Shown here: piece after piece, positions 1 to 12,000 of the stretch
Layout: each line of letters begins with the position of its first letter
How positions within the stretch are numbered: position 1 is the stretch's first letter
Source: Onchocerca lupi
Taxonomy: Eukaryota; Nematoda; Chromadorea; Rhabditida; Onchocercidae
Assembly: GCA_028564675.1 (NCBI GenBank)
Contig: JAOVVO010000283.1
Span: forward strand, 1-64,000
Length of the DNA: 64,000 nucleotides
Direction: 5' to 3'
The notes under the pieces: model-generated
Told to the model about the DNA's origin: nothing
The model's input: only the letters and a program-made list of their open reading frames with translations
The model's database searches: none
Program-made: the position numbers and the translations under genes

Positions 1-899
1 ATAGGTAAATTCCTTCATTTCATCTATCATTTCTTTTTTTTTTTTTTTTTTTTTTTGTGAATTAACATTAATAATTAATAGAGGAAAATACTAATACTTA
101 AATTGACTGATTGAAAAATTTAGAATCTTCTTCTAAACCTTCTATATGATTTAACATCAATAGTCAATAGGAAAAAATATTAATACCTAAATTAAATTAG
201 TATTACTTATTAATAAAATAACTTAGAATTTGCTTTTGCACTTCTTTTTTCGTTCTTTTGCATATCATCGTCATTATAATTCAATATAAAGCAAAAATTA
301 TTTCAGTTTTAATAGTATTAATTCAAATTTGAAAAATTTAATTTAAGAAAAATGAATTAGAAAAAAAAAAGAATTCAAAAATGAAACATCCACCATTGTG
401 AAACCGATGGTACCATAGGATTAGGCAAGAAAGCCGCCTTCATCGAGACATATTTTTCGAAATGATTCATTTAACTAAAAACGATGAACTTAGGGCGTGG
501 TTATGTCATCCCCCGTGTCAACGATATTTCGTCTCATTGATACTTTTCTGGATGGCTTTTGACCTCTATTGCTAACTTTTTCCATCCATTTATGACATTC
601 TTAATCCCTTTCTTCCTAATTTTAAATCATTTCGACACATTTATGATCATACTATTAATAAATAATTCGTTGAAAAAACGGAACAAAATTTTGAAAAATA
701 TTTGATTATTCCAGTAATTTAATGCATAACAATAATTCTTAATCTTATTCATATTATTTATCCAAATTATTATATTAATTAAAAAACCAAGTAATCTATC
801 CCAAATTATACAAAATTTCTCTTTATGCCATTTTATTTATGCCATCTCTTTTTTTGTCATTTTTAATAATTTTATCTTGCATCATTACCATATATTTTC

Positions 900-1081
900 A
901 AGTATTGTTAAATTCGGAAAACAACTACCACCGAATTCGAAATAGCAGAAAAATGTAAGTTATTCAAACAAGAATGGAGTTCATTTCTGGCCAAAATTTA
1001 TTTGTGCATTTTAATAATTTTACCTCATCAAGTGTTAATTCCAGAAATCAGTTATCATCGAATTCTGGGATAGCAGAAAAA
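900..1081. repeat. Imperfect direct repeat, about 52 bp, two copies
   Basis: Copy one (900-952) and copy two (1030-1081) share the order AAGT..GTTAA, TTC.G.AAA, ACCGAATTC or ATCGAATTC, then ATAGCAGAAAAA. They lie 130 bp apart. Each is also preceded by a TTTTAATAATTTTA block (861 and 1009), so the duplicated unit may be longer and diverged. Confidence 0.55.
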
Positions 1082-1709
1082 GAAAAAGTTAGCCAAATTA
1101 TTTGGATCAATGAAGAATTCATCCTTGTTGATCAACAAAAATATCTGCGGAGATTGGACATGTAATAATAAAAATCAAATATATTATCAAACGTATCTTG
1201 AAAAATGACCAGAGAATATGATGTTATTTATGCACTACTCATTACAGTATATGTATTGTAAAACAGAAGGCGGTATGTGTCTTTGAAGAATGTGCGAATG
1301 CCATCAATTGGTTGTCACCTCAAATCAGAATTATCTTTTTCCAAAGAAAAGAAGCAGCTTAGAAGTAACTCTCGCAATATAACGCAATTCCTTAAAACTT
1401 CATTCCTTTCCTTTACTCATACTATCATTGACAATTTGGCGTAACTATTTAATTTGTTTTTTTTTTTATACATTACATTCCGCTTGTCGGCATTTTTCTT
1501 CTCATCACGTTTCGTCTAATCGTCGCGTAATATTCTCTTTCGTGTTATCCCAATCACTATTAAGTATACTAACTGGATGGCCAAATTTGGCGTTTTTACT
1601 TTTTTACACTAATGGACGCTCCAGTTAGTTTATATAAATAAAAGCGTAAAATGTTCGTTTGTACAAAATCTTAAATCTTGGAAGTTCTTAAACACGGCCC
1701 TTATCTATA

Positions 1710-1810
1710 TAAAAACACGTGCTTATTCGAATGCAACGCTGTCTCAAAATTTCAAACCATTCAGTGAAGAATTTGAAATGCTGTGTGGAAATGAATGATG
1801 AACATGTCTA
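1710..1810 (+). repeat. Dispersed repeat, copy A
   Basis: It contains TTATTCGAATGCAACG, then CTCAAAATTTCAAACCATTC, then GTGAAGAATTTGAAAT. The same order of blocks appears at 37908-38020 and 38135-38260, and partly at 40485-40590, always in this orientation. This suggests an old dispersed element and not chance AT-richness. Confidence 0.55.
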
Positions 1811-2944
1811 TTTTTATTTATGAAAATTTAAAAAATTTTAAAAAATAGTAACATTTTGAAGTAATATCAATTTATTGTACAAATTTCATGAATGAAACAA
1901 TAATACATTGCGCTGAACAGCCTTTTTTTTTCTCACGTTAAATTTAATATGGAATCTTTTTCGATTTTGATATTGCTCCGATTATAGATTATTTATTAGA
2001 GATCTATTCACGTATAAGATATATTTTTATGTTCCTTTTTAAATGAATAGAATAAGATTAAGTTTATCATTTTATCACCACTATTATCATTGTAAACAAA
2101 AAGAATAAAGCATCATAATCAAGTCAAGCAAGAAATACTCAATCAAATGAAGTGGATGAAATTGAAGAGCAACGTTATTCTTTCACTTCATAGATTATTG
2201 CCCTTAATCGCCAGGAATACTCTGCGTATACGGTATCATCTCAGTTAACTTCCTCGTTTTCTTCTTTTAATCCATTCATTGATATTTTTTCAACTCTTCA
2301 CAAAATTATTAACACTAGACTGTGAGAAGCATTTCTTCTTATCATCAATATATTAATCAATCGTGACATTTTGATCAAAAGAAACGAACGTCAAATATCG
2401 ACTTCCCAAGATGATTCTGTCATAGCATTTAAACGATGAAATGATATCATCAAAATATCGATAACTTAACAATCATCATATCAGAATAATCGATGATCCG
2501 GGAAAACTTCAACATAATAATCCATGTAAATTATAGCATACGTGAATTTTCATAATCCATGTAAATCCAATACTGATTATCTTTATGAACCTTAGCGTTA
2601 TTAATTCCTTTTACAAATCAGTACTGAAAATTACTATTTGCAAATTTTGATAATACTAATTGATCTCTCGAAAATTGTGATACAAACAATTGTTGCAAAA
2701 TATCAATGTAAATCATAATAAGAAATGATAAATGACAAAATATTCTAATATATTAATTTATGATCAATTAAATATTATCTAAAATTTAAAATAACTTTTG
2801 GGTGGAATCATAAAAACATGTTTCCATTATATGATTGACTTCGATCGTGTCAATTGAACTGGTTTCTTATAATTTTATATAAGAATAAATACTTAACTCA
2901 TAGATTCAATTGTCAACAGTTCACCATTTAACTCAACTTTTCCT

Positions 2945-4162
2945 ATGTTTACAGTGACCCTTCTCTTTTTCTACACACTTTATATTATCATTCCACAAGG
3001 TTATACCAATTTTAACATCATTTACATCACGAATTATTTAATAATGATAGAATTAACATTGTAGTAAAGATTTTACAGTCTGCTACAATAATATTAATTA
3101 CTAATTAAGTGCTAATAATTCTATCACCTTAAAGTGATTTTCTATATCCCGATTATGTTGATTTTGAATGAATTCTTAACTTACACATTCAAAATGTAAG
3201 ATTTAAAAAATAAAAATAATATTTTTAAGAGAAATATTTCTCATGAAGTGGAAGTTATGGGAATTTTATCTGATTTAGAGGGAAGGTCAAAGAACATATA
3301 TTTTTTGAAAAATTGAATTCAGAAATGCAAAAATATGGAAGAATTGATAATATTATTATAACAGATTATCAAAATAATCGGAAATAATATGAATTCAGGA
3401 TATTCGTTGGTATGCTACCTGTGCGATAGTATCGGCGAGAGCAATTGTTTCGGTGCAACATGTATCGGTACCGCTTGCATTAAACGCTCTGCTCTTATTC
3501 ATGGTAAATACTAGTGAAGCCTAGAACGAAATACCCAGGCAAAATCAAAATTTTTAAACTCGAACGAAGTTTCTAATTTTTTAAACTAGAAAGTTATCCA
3601 ACTTCCTGCTACATATTTACTTCAAAACGATTTTGGTAAGGATTAGTCCTTATGGAAACAAGTGGAAGATTTGTGTCCAGAAGTTTTTATTAATAATGGA
3701 AGTTCACAAAATTATTTCCACTAATTTTCGGAAGATATTATTAAACCTTTAATGATAAATCCTGCATTTTCCATAATTCAGGACATTGTGACTTTATCAT
3801 TTACTGTTTCATTCCGAACAAGAAAACTTATACTTCCTAGCCATTCAAAATATTGATGCAAATTTTACAGTGATTTTGCAGCGACATATAAATCAACAAT
3901 GTTTATTGATAAAAAGTATAAAAAATGTTAAAAAGTTATTCCAGGATTTCTACGAGTGCAAAAAATGTGTCAACAAACAAGTGAACCATTACTGGAATAT
4001 TGTGAAACTAACGTTCGTTGGAAAGGAGGTACAGGCACCGAATGCATTTGTCAAACTGATTATTGCAATAATACCGGCAAAGTATTTCAAAATATCTTTT
4101 TAATTTTCTTTCCTTTTATTGTCGCTTCTTTTATCTCGAGAATTTTAAGTGTGCGTTTTTAA
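2945..4162 (+). CDS. Secreted, probably GPI-anchored Ly6/three-finger-like protein (3 exons, 125 aa)
   Basis: Exons 2945-2999, 3399-3503 and 3945-4162 join in phase (378 nt) with GT-AG borders. The first exon encodes a hydrophobic signal peptide (MFTVTLLFFYTLYIII). The mature part starts with CYLC and continues NC, TC, AC, MC, YC, then ECIC and DYCN, ten cysteines in all. The CxC-x3-YCN ending is typical of the Ly6/uPAR and nematode ET-module fold. After the cysteine domain a short linker leads to a hydrophobic tail (IFLIFFPFIVASFI) near the C-terminus, as in GPI-anchored Ly6 proteins. Known family members act at the cell surface as receptor or channel modulators; the partner here cannot be predicted. 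The start choice rests on the signal peptide and exact phase. An ATG at 3389 just before exon 2 would lack a signal peptide. Confidence 0.7.
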
Positions 4163-4464
4163 ATAAATTAAAAATTACTCGTGGATTGGAATCAAAAAAT
4201 CGACAGAATAATTTCAGAGAAAAAAGAAATTATTCTCAAATGGAGAAACATATGCTGATGAAAACTGCAACTAAATAACACCTGACATAAAATACCTAAG
4301 AAACACCAGCATATCTTTCCATATATATATCAGTACCAGATGCGATGGAAAAACAGCAAAAAAGAAAATACTTCACCAAAAAGAGGAAAATGCTACAGCA
4401 TTTTATTTTATTTTTATTTAAAATTGAAAGTTGACGGCCTATCCGAAAAAAAAAATCTCCAAAT

Positions 4465-7400
4465 TCAATTTTGAGCAGTACTGTTGAAGATGCCGTTATC
4501 TTTACTTCGTCCATTGATATCCATCATAAAAGGAATAGGAGTTACGACGACTTCACCAAAAACTCCATTATCATCCTCATTATCCATCAATTTTCCAGTA
4601 TTTATTTCTGACACTTGGATGATCATATCTAACATTCCGCGTAACTAAAAATTTAAATCATAATATATAACTACTTTATGTAAACTATCAAAATTCGAAG
4701 TAGGACAATGAGCAAAAGCTTTAATGTTTACCTCAGCTAATTTATTGCGAATTTCAATTTCTCGTTGAACTGCGCGATAAAGCTTAGAAAACATTTTGGC
4801 AATTTTTCTCTCAATATTCTCATTCCCATAAATATCTGAAAAGAGTATATAAGTTACAAATTATTTTTTGATTGATCCTTTGTTTGTTAATAGACATGCA
4901 AAAATTCCACATCTCTGACAGCATTTATTTCCAAATTTATTCAAGACAAAATAAGATCTAGATAGAATATGGACTTTTGAATAAAGTCTCTCTGATTCCT
5001 TTTCTTAATGAAGTATTCACTACATTCTTGATAAATGTATTGTCTGTTTTTGAATAAAAGTAACGTAAATTGAAAATAATTAATCTCAACATTTGGAGAG
5101 TTTTGATGAAATAAAAAAAAAAGAGCTAACCACACATAATGTTTATTGTCTTGAGCAATATATGTAGATATTCCGGACGAAAAAAATTCTGCATTAGAAA
5201 TACAAGTATTGGATAGATGGTATCTGATTTACGTCCTGACAGTGCCACTGTCAATGCTCCACGTTTGTAAACCTGAAAAATAAAATGTTCCAATTTTCAG
5301 ATTACAATTATCTCCAGTACTATAATAAGCAAAAGATTAATCAAGGCATTATTTCAATCTCAAAGATGGCTGACGGTAAGATATAGCATATCGTAACATA
5401 TCGGTATTTGGAATGGCCTGGCTATAAATTAGATTTAAAAAATTTAGTAAAATAGAAAGAAACAGTGATAACAGTGAAAGACAACCTGCATTAACGCTCC
5501 GACAATAATATCAGGACGTGATCTGTAGTGTTTCTCGCGAAAAAGAACATCAACTACTTTCCAGTGCTTAAATCGCCGCAATAACAAATCAACTTTATTC
5601 AATTTGGCCTAGAATTAAACATAAATTAGCGCAACTTATATATATATAAGCAAATGCAAATAAATATGAATAAATAAATAAATGTAATCAAATTTTTCTG
5701 TCCTCACGATTGTGAAGATTGCATAATTAAACAAAACTCTAAAAAAGGTAAAACCTGCGGAACATGAGCAGCAGATAATTCAGTCTTTTCTACAGTCCCA
5801 CCTCGAAGTAGTTGATATATTGCAGGTGCATTCGAACGCATTCTGAAATGACGTACTGTAGTGATAATCGAAACATAATTTCATGGGTGATGTAAATTAA
5901 ACGTTATTGACAACACTAAAAATAAAACAACCCAAATTGATTGATATAACACATGTCGAAAAATCAGAGTATGTTTGAATTAGAAAATATGTAAAAATCT
6001 TGAAATTTTGAAAATAAAAAGCACTTCTTATGGTATTCAAGTCCTGCATTTTCAGCTCGCGCAGCTTTTAAAGACTCTTCCAACCTTCCTGGCTCGTTTC
6101 GCATGGAAATTTGCAATAAATTACCCATACCTATAGCAATAAATTTGTCATTTGATGAAATCGACAATGTTAGTACCTGAAATAAATGAAAAGATTTTTA
6201 ATAAGAAAAGAGCAGCATCACACAGTACCAAATGGAGAAATGTAAAAACTAATGAGAAAAATTTTATATTGAAGATAACTGATTTAATATACTGCGTAGA
6301 ACTATAAAATATACCTGAGCAGGTAAGCTAAACGAATATATCAGCTTATAGTCACCACTATCGAGACTGAAAACATTCACCCTCTTATCGAGACCACCGG
6401 AAAGAAGACGAGTACCTTTCGATGCAAGGCAAAGTGAAGTCACCTAGAAGTTTTTTTTTGAAATTTTTTCGAATTAATATTAAGAAGTGCAATGAAACAA
6501 TTAGTGTAAAATATCTGAAGACAAAATACACCCAATATCAAAAAATTTTTTTTAGAAGAAAATCACTCATTTTTAAAAAAAGAGTTCAAAATGAACTGAA
6601 TTTAATTCAAACATAATATGTCTACCGTTTTATGATGATGATGAAGAGTATGATGTAAAACACCACCGGAAGCAATATTCCAAAATTTAATGAGCTGTCC
6701 GCCGGCCGTAACAACGAATGCATCACCGGGAAGAAGTAAAATCTGTTCAATTGGTGAACCATGATCCATAGACATTAGAGCTTGATTCCCTTCCATTTCA
6801 GTATTCCAAACCTTCGCTGTATGATCATATGAGCCTAAAGAATAAAAATTACGGATTTGCAATAAATTTTACAGTCCATTTTTCCAAGTGTAGTAATGTA
6901 AAACATTCGAATTTCATTCTGAAATATAAATTTAAAGTGAACTAAAAAATATTACAGAAAATGAACTTGACGCTTTATCAATTTAATGATGAAGAATTAA
7001 AGATTTTAAATGAGAGAAAAAAAAAAGCAAAAACAGAAATCAATACCGCTTACGAACAGATGATCAGAAAGAATGGAAGCATCACTGCATCGGATATGAT
7101 CACTATGAACATCACTGAACACTTTCAATGGAATAGATTTTGTTTCGGTAATATCCCATAATTTGATACAACCTTCATCACCCATTGTTATAAGTGTTCT
7201 TCCGGATCTTGTAAAAACCACCTAAAAATTGAGTGAAAGAGAGAGTTAGATCAAAGGATGGTAATGATTTGAAATAGTCACATTAACTATTAATATGACC
7301 TGCTATAAGTGGTTACAGATCATATAAAATTATTCATGAATTTGAATCGTATGTTTTTTGCTTCAGGAATAGAATCTCAATAGAACATGAATTTTCTTAA

Positions 7401-8759
7401 CAACAGGACAAAATATGTGTCTGCAGAAGTAACTAAAATGAAAACTGCAAAACTGACTGTATGGACTGCGCTTTCGTGGGCTTTGAAAATTCTTAACGGA
7501 GCTTTCTTCCCATCAGAAGTGGCTGTTTGTTTCCGTACATTAAACAGACGAACCTTGCCTTCTTCGTCACCAACAGCTAAATATTTAAAAAGAAAAATAG
7601 GATAAACACATATAAATATTTTGAAATTTGAAGCCTTTAAAGGGTGGAAAGAGAAAGAACAAACTACGCTTAAATGTCTTAAGCAAATAAAATTCTTGTC
7701 AACTAAAATACAGCAAGATTCCCATCAATTAAAACGGAATCGCTTCATTTCCGTTTCATCGGATAATGAAAATGTTTCATTTAATTATCTTCTAAGCAGC
7801 TCCAAAGAGTACACTCCAAGAATACATTTCTCAGTACTCAATTTAATATTTCATCGCTTCTTTACACTTTCATAATCAATCAACTTCTTTTAATCAATAT
7901 TATTATACTATTTTCCTTTTTGTGATCAGTTAATGTTATGATTCCTTAAAATCAAGTAAAATTATTCTTTATACCATTACATCACTAAAATTCTTTATAA
8001 AACAAATGTAACTTTACATGCTATTTGCAAAAAAAGTTACTTTAGACATTATTTTTATATCATCATCTCTTTTTAACATTTTATATTTTCACGATAAATT
8101 ACTGAAAAAGAATTCCACACAGTTGTTCTTCTATTTAACAACTTGTTAAATTGTTGAGAAGTTCAAAAAAATTGTTACAACCAGCCATTAAAAAAAAAAG
8201 AAAAAAAACCATACCCAACAATTTACCATCACGACGAAATCTTGCTCCATAAACAGCTTGCTTAAAACGTCCGTATGTAGTCAAAGGTTCACAAATTGTG
8301 GTATCATAAACCGCTAACTAAAAAGAAGCAAGATCTCTATTTAAGGGATGAATATCTTTTGTTTTATCCAATGTTCCTATTCAGTTTCCGGATACTCTTA
8401 CTGCTTTCAACGAAAGTTTCAAAAAAACAATGTAAAGAATAGCAATAAACCTTGATTGAAGAAGTACTCGCGACCATATTACTATCTGTTGGAGAGAAAG
8501 ATGTGCTGGAGATATTACCTGGCTCTTGAAAGACCGCTAACCGCTGAAATAATATCTTTTAAGTCAATAACGAGTATCTTTTGTAATCGACGACTGAACA
8601 ATTTTTCTGCAAAAGATGTAGAATTCTGAAAAACTAAAAGCAACTCGTAAAATCACAAATAACAACCTCCATACGCCGCCAATATAATACATCCTTCGAG
8701 AACCGTTTTTCCATTTTATCGCTCATGATTCGAGCTGCTGGCTTGTAAGGCTCCACCAT
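4465..8759 (-). CDS. utp15: U3 snoRNA-associated protein 15 (UTP15), WD40 protein of the SSU processome
   Basis: UTP15 is a nucleolar subunit of the t-UTP/UTP-A complex, needed for pre-18S rRNA processing and rDNA transcription. About 13 exons are visible. The N-terminus (MVEPYKPAARI... then DVLYWRRME) matches the family start. WD blocks follow: YGRFKQAVYGARFRRDGKLL, then FKAHESAVHTVSF, GDEGCIKLWDI, GSYDHTAKVWNTEMEGNQAL, AGGQLIKFWNI, HHHKTVDILCL, and the family-specific insert AARAENAGLEYHK. The C-terminal UTP15 domain is present (FKHWKVVDVLFREKHYRSRP, LTVALSGRKSDTIYPILVFL, IERKIAKMFSKLYRAVQREI, LRGMLDMIIQVSE). The stop is at 4465-4467. The next gene upstream on this strand, DDX10, ends 297 bp before the start, so the two could be co-transcribed. 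The internal exon ends of the large introns are approximate. Confidence 0.9.
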
Positions 8760-9057
8760 TGTCTTGCAATCCCTCTCCCAAGCAGCTATAATAATTTAAG
8801 TGTTTGCCGTACTATATTAAACTACTGTTACGCAAAAAATAAACGTATGTGAGGCTCTATGTTGTCCTCTTCAGACTAGATATATGATAACAATCACAGA
8901 AGCTAAACAGAATAAAAATCTTCGAAACAAACCAGTCAAGTTATTTTATTTTCAATCACAGTGAAACATTAATAAATTCATAATTCAATATATATTCAAA
9001 ATATTTTCCACAGTAACACAAAATATTTAAATTTTTTGCAGTTAAAGAATGTTAATC
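8760..9057 (-). promoter_or_regulatory. Short DDX10-UTP15 intercistronic region (possible operon spacer)
   Basis: These 298 bases separate the DDX10 stop from the UTP15 start on the same strand. An acceptor-like ATTATTATAG lies about 35 nt upstream of the UTP15 ATG. A spacer of a few hundred bases between functionally related genes fits nematode operons, whose downstream cistrons are trans-spliced. No separate promoter element is obvious. Confidence 0.4.
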
Positions 9058-12000
9058 AAAATGAGCGCAGCAATGCTAAGGCTTTTTCTTCGACATCTAA
9101 TAACTTCCTTTTCCGTTTTTTCACCAATGTCTTTTCAGCAGTTTCGTTATCATTATCATCAGTTTCCATCTAAAGAAAATAATTTATTAGAAATACTGAA
9201 GTATATGGATCCATTCCATATATTTGCTACAGTTTTACTAGCAATAAAAAAATTACATAACTCTGTATGTTGAAACTTTCCATTCATATTTTTTGAACTC
9301 AACTAAATCTAATTGAATTTCATACAATACTTTTTATTATGAAATCATTATAGTATTAAATTTAGAAAAATAACCAGTAAAACGCATACATCATGGTTAT
9401 TCATGGAATCATCCTCAATCTCATTCCATTTTCCATCATATTTCTTTGGCTTGTCAGGATCAGGTAACCACGACAAATCTGGTTCGCCATCCGAATCATT
9501 ACTTTCAGCTCCCAAATCCAATATTACTCCACCCTCCTTGCTTTGTATCTTGTTTATTTTATTTTTTTGTTTCTTCTTTTTTTCCTGAATTTTACTTCAG
9601 TATGAATCAAGTCTTTGAAAAAATTAACAAAAAGGAAAAAAATACTATTTTAAAGAATTTCAGAGTCTGACCTTCGCGTTAATAGATTTATTTCCTCATC
9701 TAAGAAATGAAACAAAAAAAAAAAAAAAAATAAAGGCAGAATAAAACAATATGTAATAAACTACTAAAATAAAATGGACGCCAAATCTTAGGAATAAGAA
9801 AAAAAATACAAAATAACTACCTTCCTCCATATCTTTTGTTTCTCTTTATATGTTATTTTATCAACCTGATCGATCTGTTCCATTTGACGTTTTGCCTCAT
9901 CTATATTAAGACCACCCGATTCTTCATCATTTGGAACGACAGCAGCTTTACCTTCCTTCATAAAAAAAAAAAAAACCATAAATAAAAACATGCTCAACTA
10001 AACTCTAAATTTGATTCAAAGCTTACTAAATTCAAAAACGAATGCCTTATTTATGCAAATACGTAAATTGTAATAAGTGTAAACTTTTCACATATAATTT
10101 AAAAAATATAAACAAATTTTGTTAAATGAACTGGTATTAAAGCAAGACAAAACCATACGACTATTTCCACTCCATCGTCTGTGAAGACTTTCTTTACACT
10201 CAGCTTCACTCCTTTTTTCAGAATTTTCCTGGCTAATGCATGACGTGTCAAAACTTTCTTTGATTCTCTTTTCGGTTCCTCCAACACTTCGGCAACCTAA
10301 ATATAAATCTCGGAGATACGATTAGCATTGCATAGTCAAACTGATTGATATTTCGTAAACTGAGAAATATTTTCATTAATTTCTATTTTTAAAGAAAACA
10401 AAACTTTGAGAGTACTGACGAATTTTTAGAAGTTAAAACTAAGTTGCTTCCACACAAATTCCATAAAACGAACTTTGTTTGGAAATATATTGAAAACATT
10501 TTTTCGAGCTATTTTCAGAAAATCGCCACCATCTTCATCCAAGCCACTACCATTTGCGCTTAAGCTGAAATCATTCTGCGCATCTTCCTTAGCTGCGTTA
10601 CTTTCACTTGTACCTAATCCTAGATCGATTTCTTCATCCTCGATATCATCGTCTTCATCATCATTATCATTTTCCTCATTTTCCTAAAATATAATTCAGA
10701 CAAGTAACATAAAACATCTAGTGATCTAACAAATTTATATAAAAAAGAACCTTACCGTCGTAACATCTTTCTTTTCTCTCTTTGTTGTTGAAATCATCAT
10801 TTTCACTAATTCTTCAGCACTTTTTTCCCCTTCTTGCTTCTGATTTGTGTTTGCATGTAAATTCTGATGTTTATCTGCAATCCGTTTCAAAAACCGAACT
10901 CGTGGTGTCGCAGCAAGTCCATAGGATCTATAAAAAAACAAGAAAAATGTCTAAGAGGAAAATAATGTGAAACTAAACAATGAGAGCAAACAATCAATGA
11001 TTAAGTTATGTGCAATTAGCTCAAGTATTTTGCTCACTTAGCTTGTAGATGAATTTTTGAGATATTTTATTTTAAAATACGAACTAGTCGGTAAATGTAA
11101 TATCTTGCGGTCAGCTGAATCTGGCGAAAAAACATTATGGAAAGAAAATTTAAATTGTGAGCAATAAATATATCAAAAAAAAAAATCATATAAATTTCTG
11201 AAATTATAAAAAAGAATTAATTATCAGTACTTGGCCAATGCCGCAAGATCAATCGTGTCCAAACTGAAAATATCTTTGTTCCGCATCAGGTAGATTGTCC
11301 GAATGTATGCTACAAAACTCTGAAAGAAGTGGAAAATATATTTCTTTTTCAGAACAAAAAAGCTGTCATCAGATCCTTAATAAACAAACCCTTTGTGCAA
11401 ATTCCTTCATTCCCGGGTATTGCGTAATTACTGACTGTAAACGTTTGCTAATATCCATTATTTGATTTTGATTGATACTGGAATAAAGAGTTTAAAATTT
11501 CTCAGTTATTACTTCTTAATAATAATGTGACTCATTCGCGGCAATAAAAAAAAGAAAACAAAACGAATCAAGTACCAATTTCGATCACAGCAGTTACATC
11601 AAGAGTCGACTAATCCTTTTCCTCCGTTTATTTTACGTAGATCATTATAGTAGCAAAACATGTGAAAAACAAACCTAATTTTAGTGATTGTAATGTTCTT
11701 TTTTTGCAATCGTGCAAGCATAGCTTGTTCTTGTGTTGGTGTAAGGACCAAGACTGCTTCACCATTGGCATCCATACGAGCTGTACGTCCTACTCTAAAC
11801 GTGGTAATCAATTAATTAAACTGTAAAAAAATCTATGTACTAAACAATAGTGGGTTAAATAAATTTCACAAGATATTCCAGATTTCACAAAAAAAAAGTT
11901 CCGAATAACTGAAAAAAAAAATTTAAAATTCATTGTTCTTTCTGATAAATATTATTTAACTCAGCGTAATTCTCTTTACCGAAAGAGAAAACTGTTTGGA

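Larger units (their letters stand above)
1..2944. other. Intergenic AT-rich region without convincing gene
   Basis: I see no coherent exon series here. The stretch holds a poly-T run near 38-56, an imperfect direct repeat (900-952 and 1030-1081) and one copy of a dispersed repeat (1710-1810) that recurs near 37.9-40.6 kb. The two ORFs of more than 60 codons, at 974-1165 and 1428-1628, are low-complexity or overlap the repeats and have no recognisable domain. The last few hundred bases presumably include the promoter of the Ly6-like gene that starts at 2945. Confidence 0.6.
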
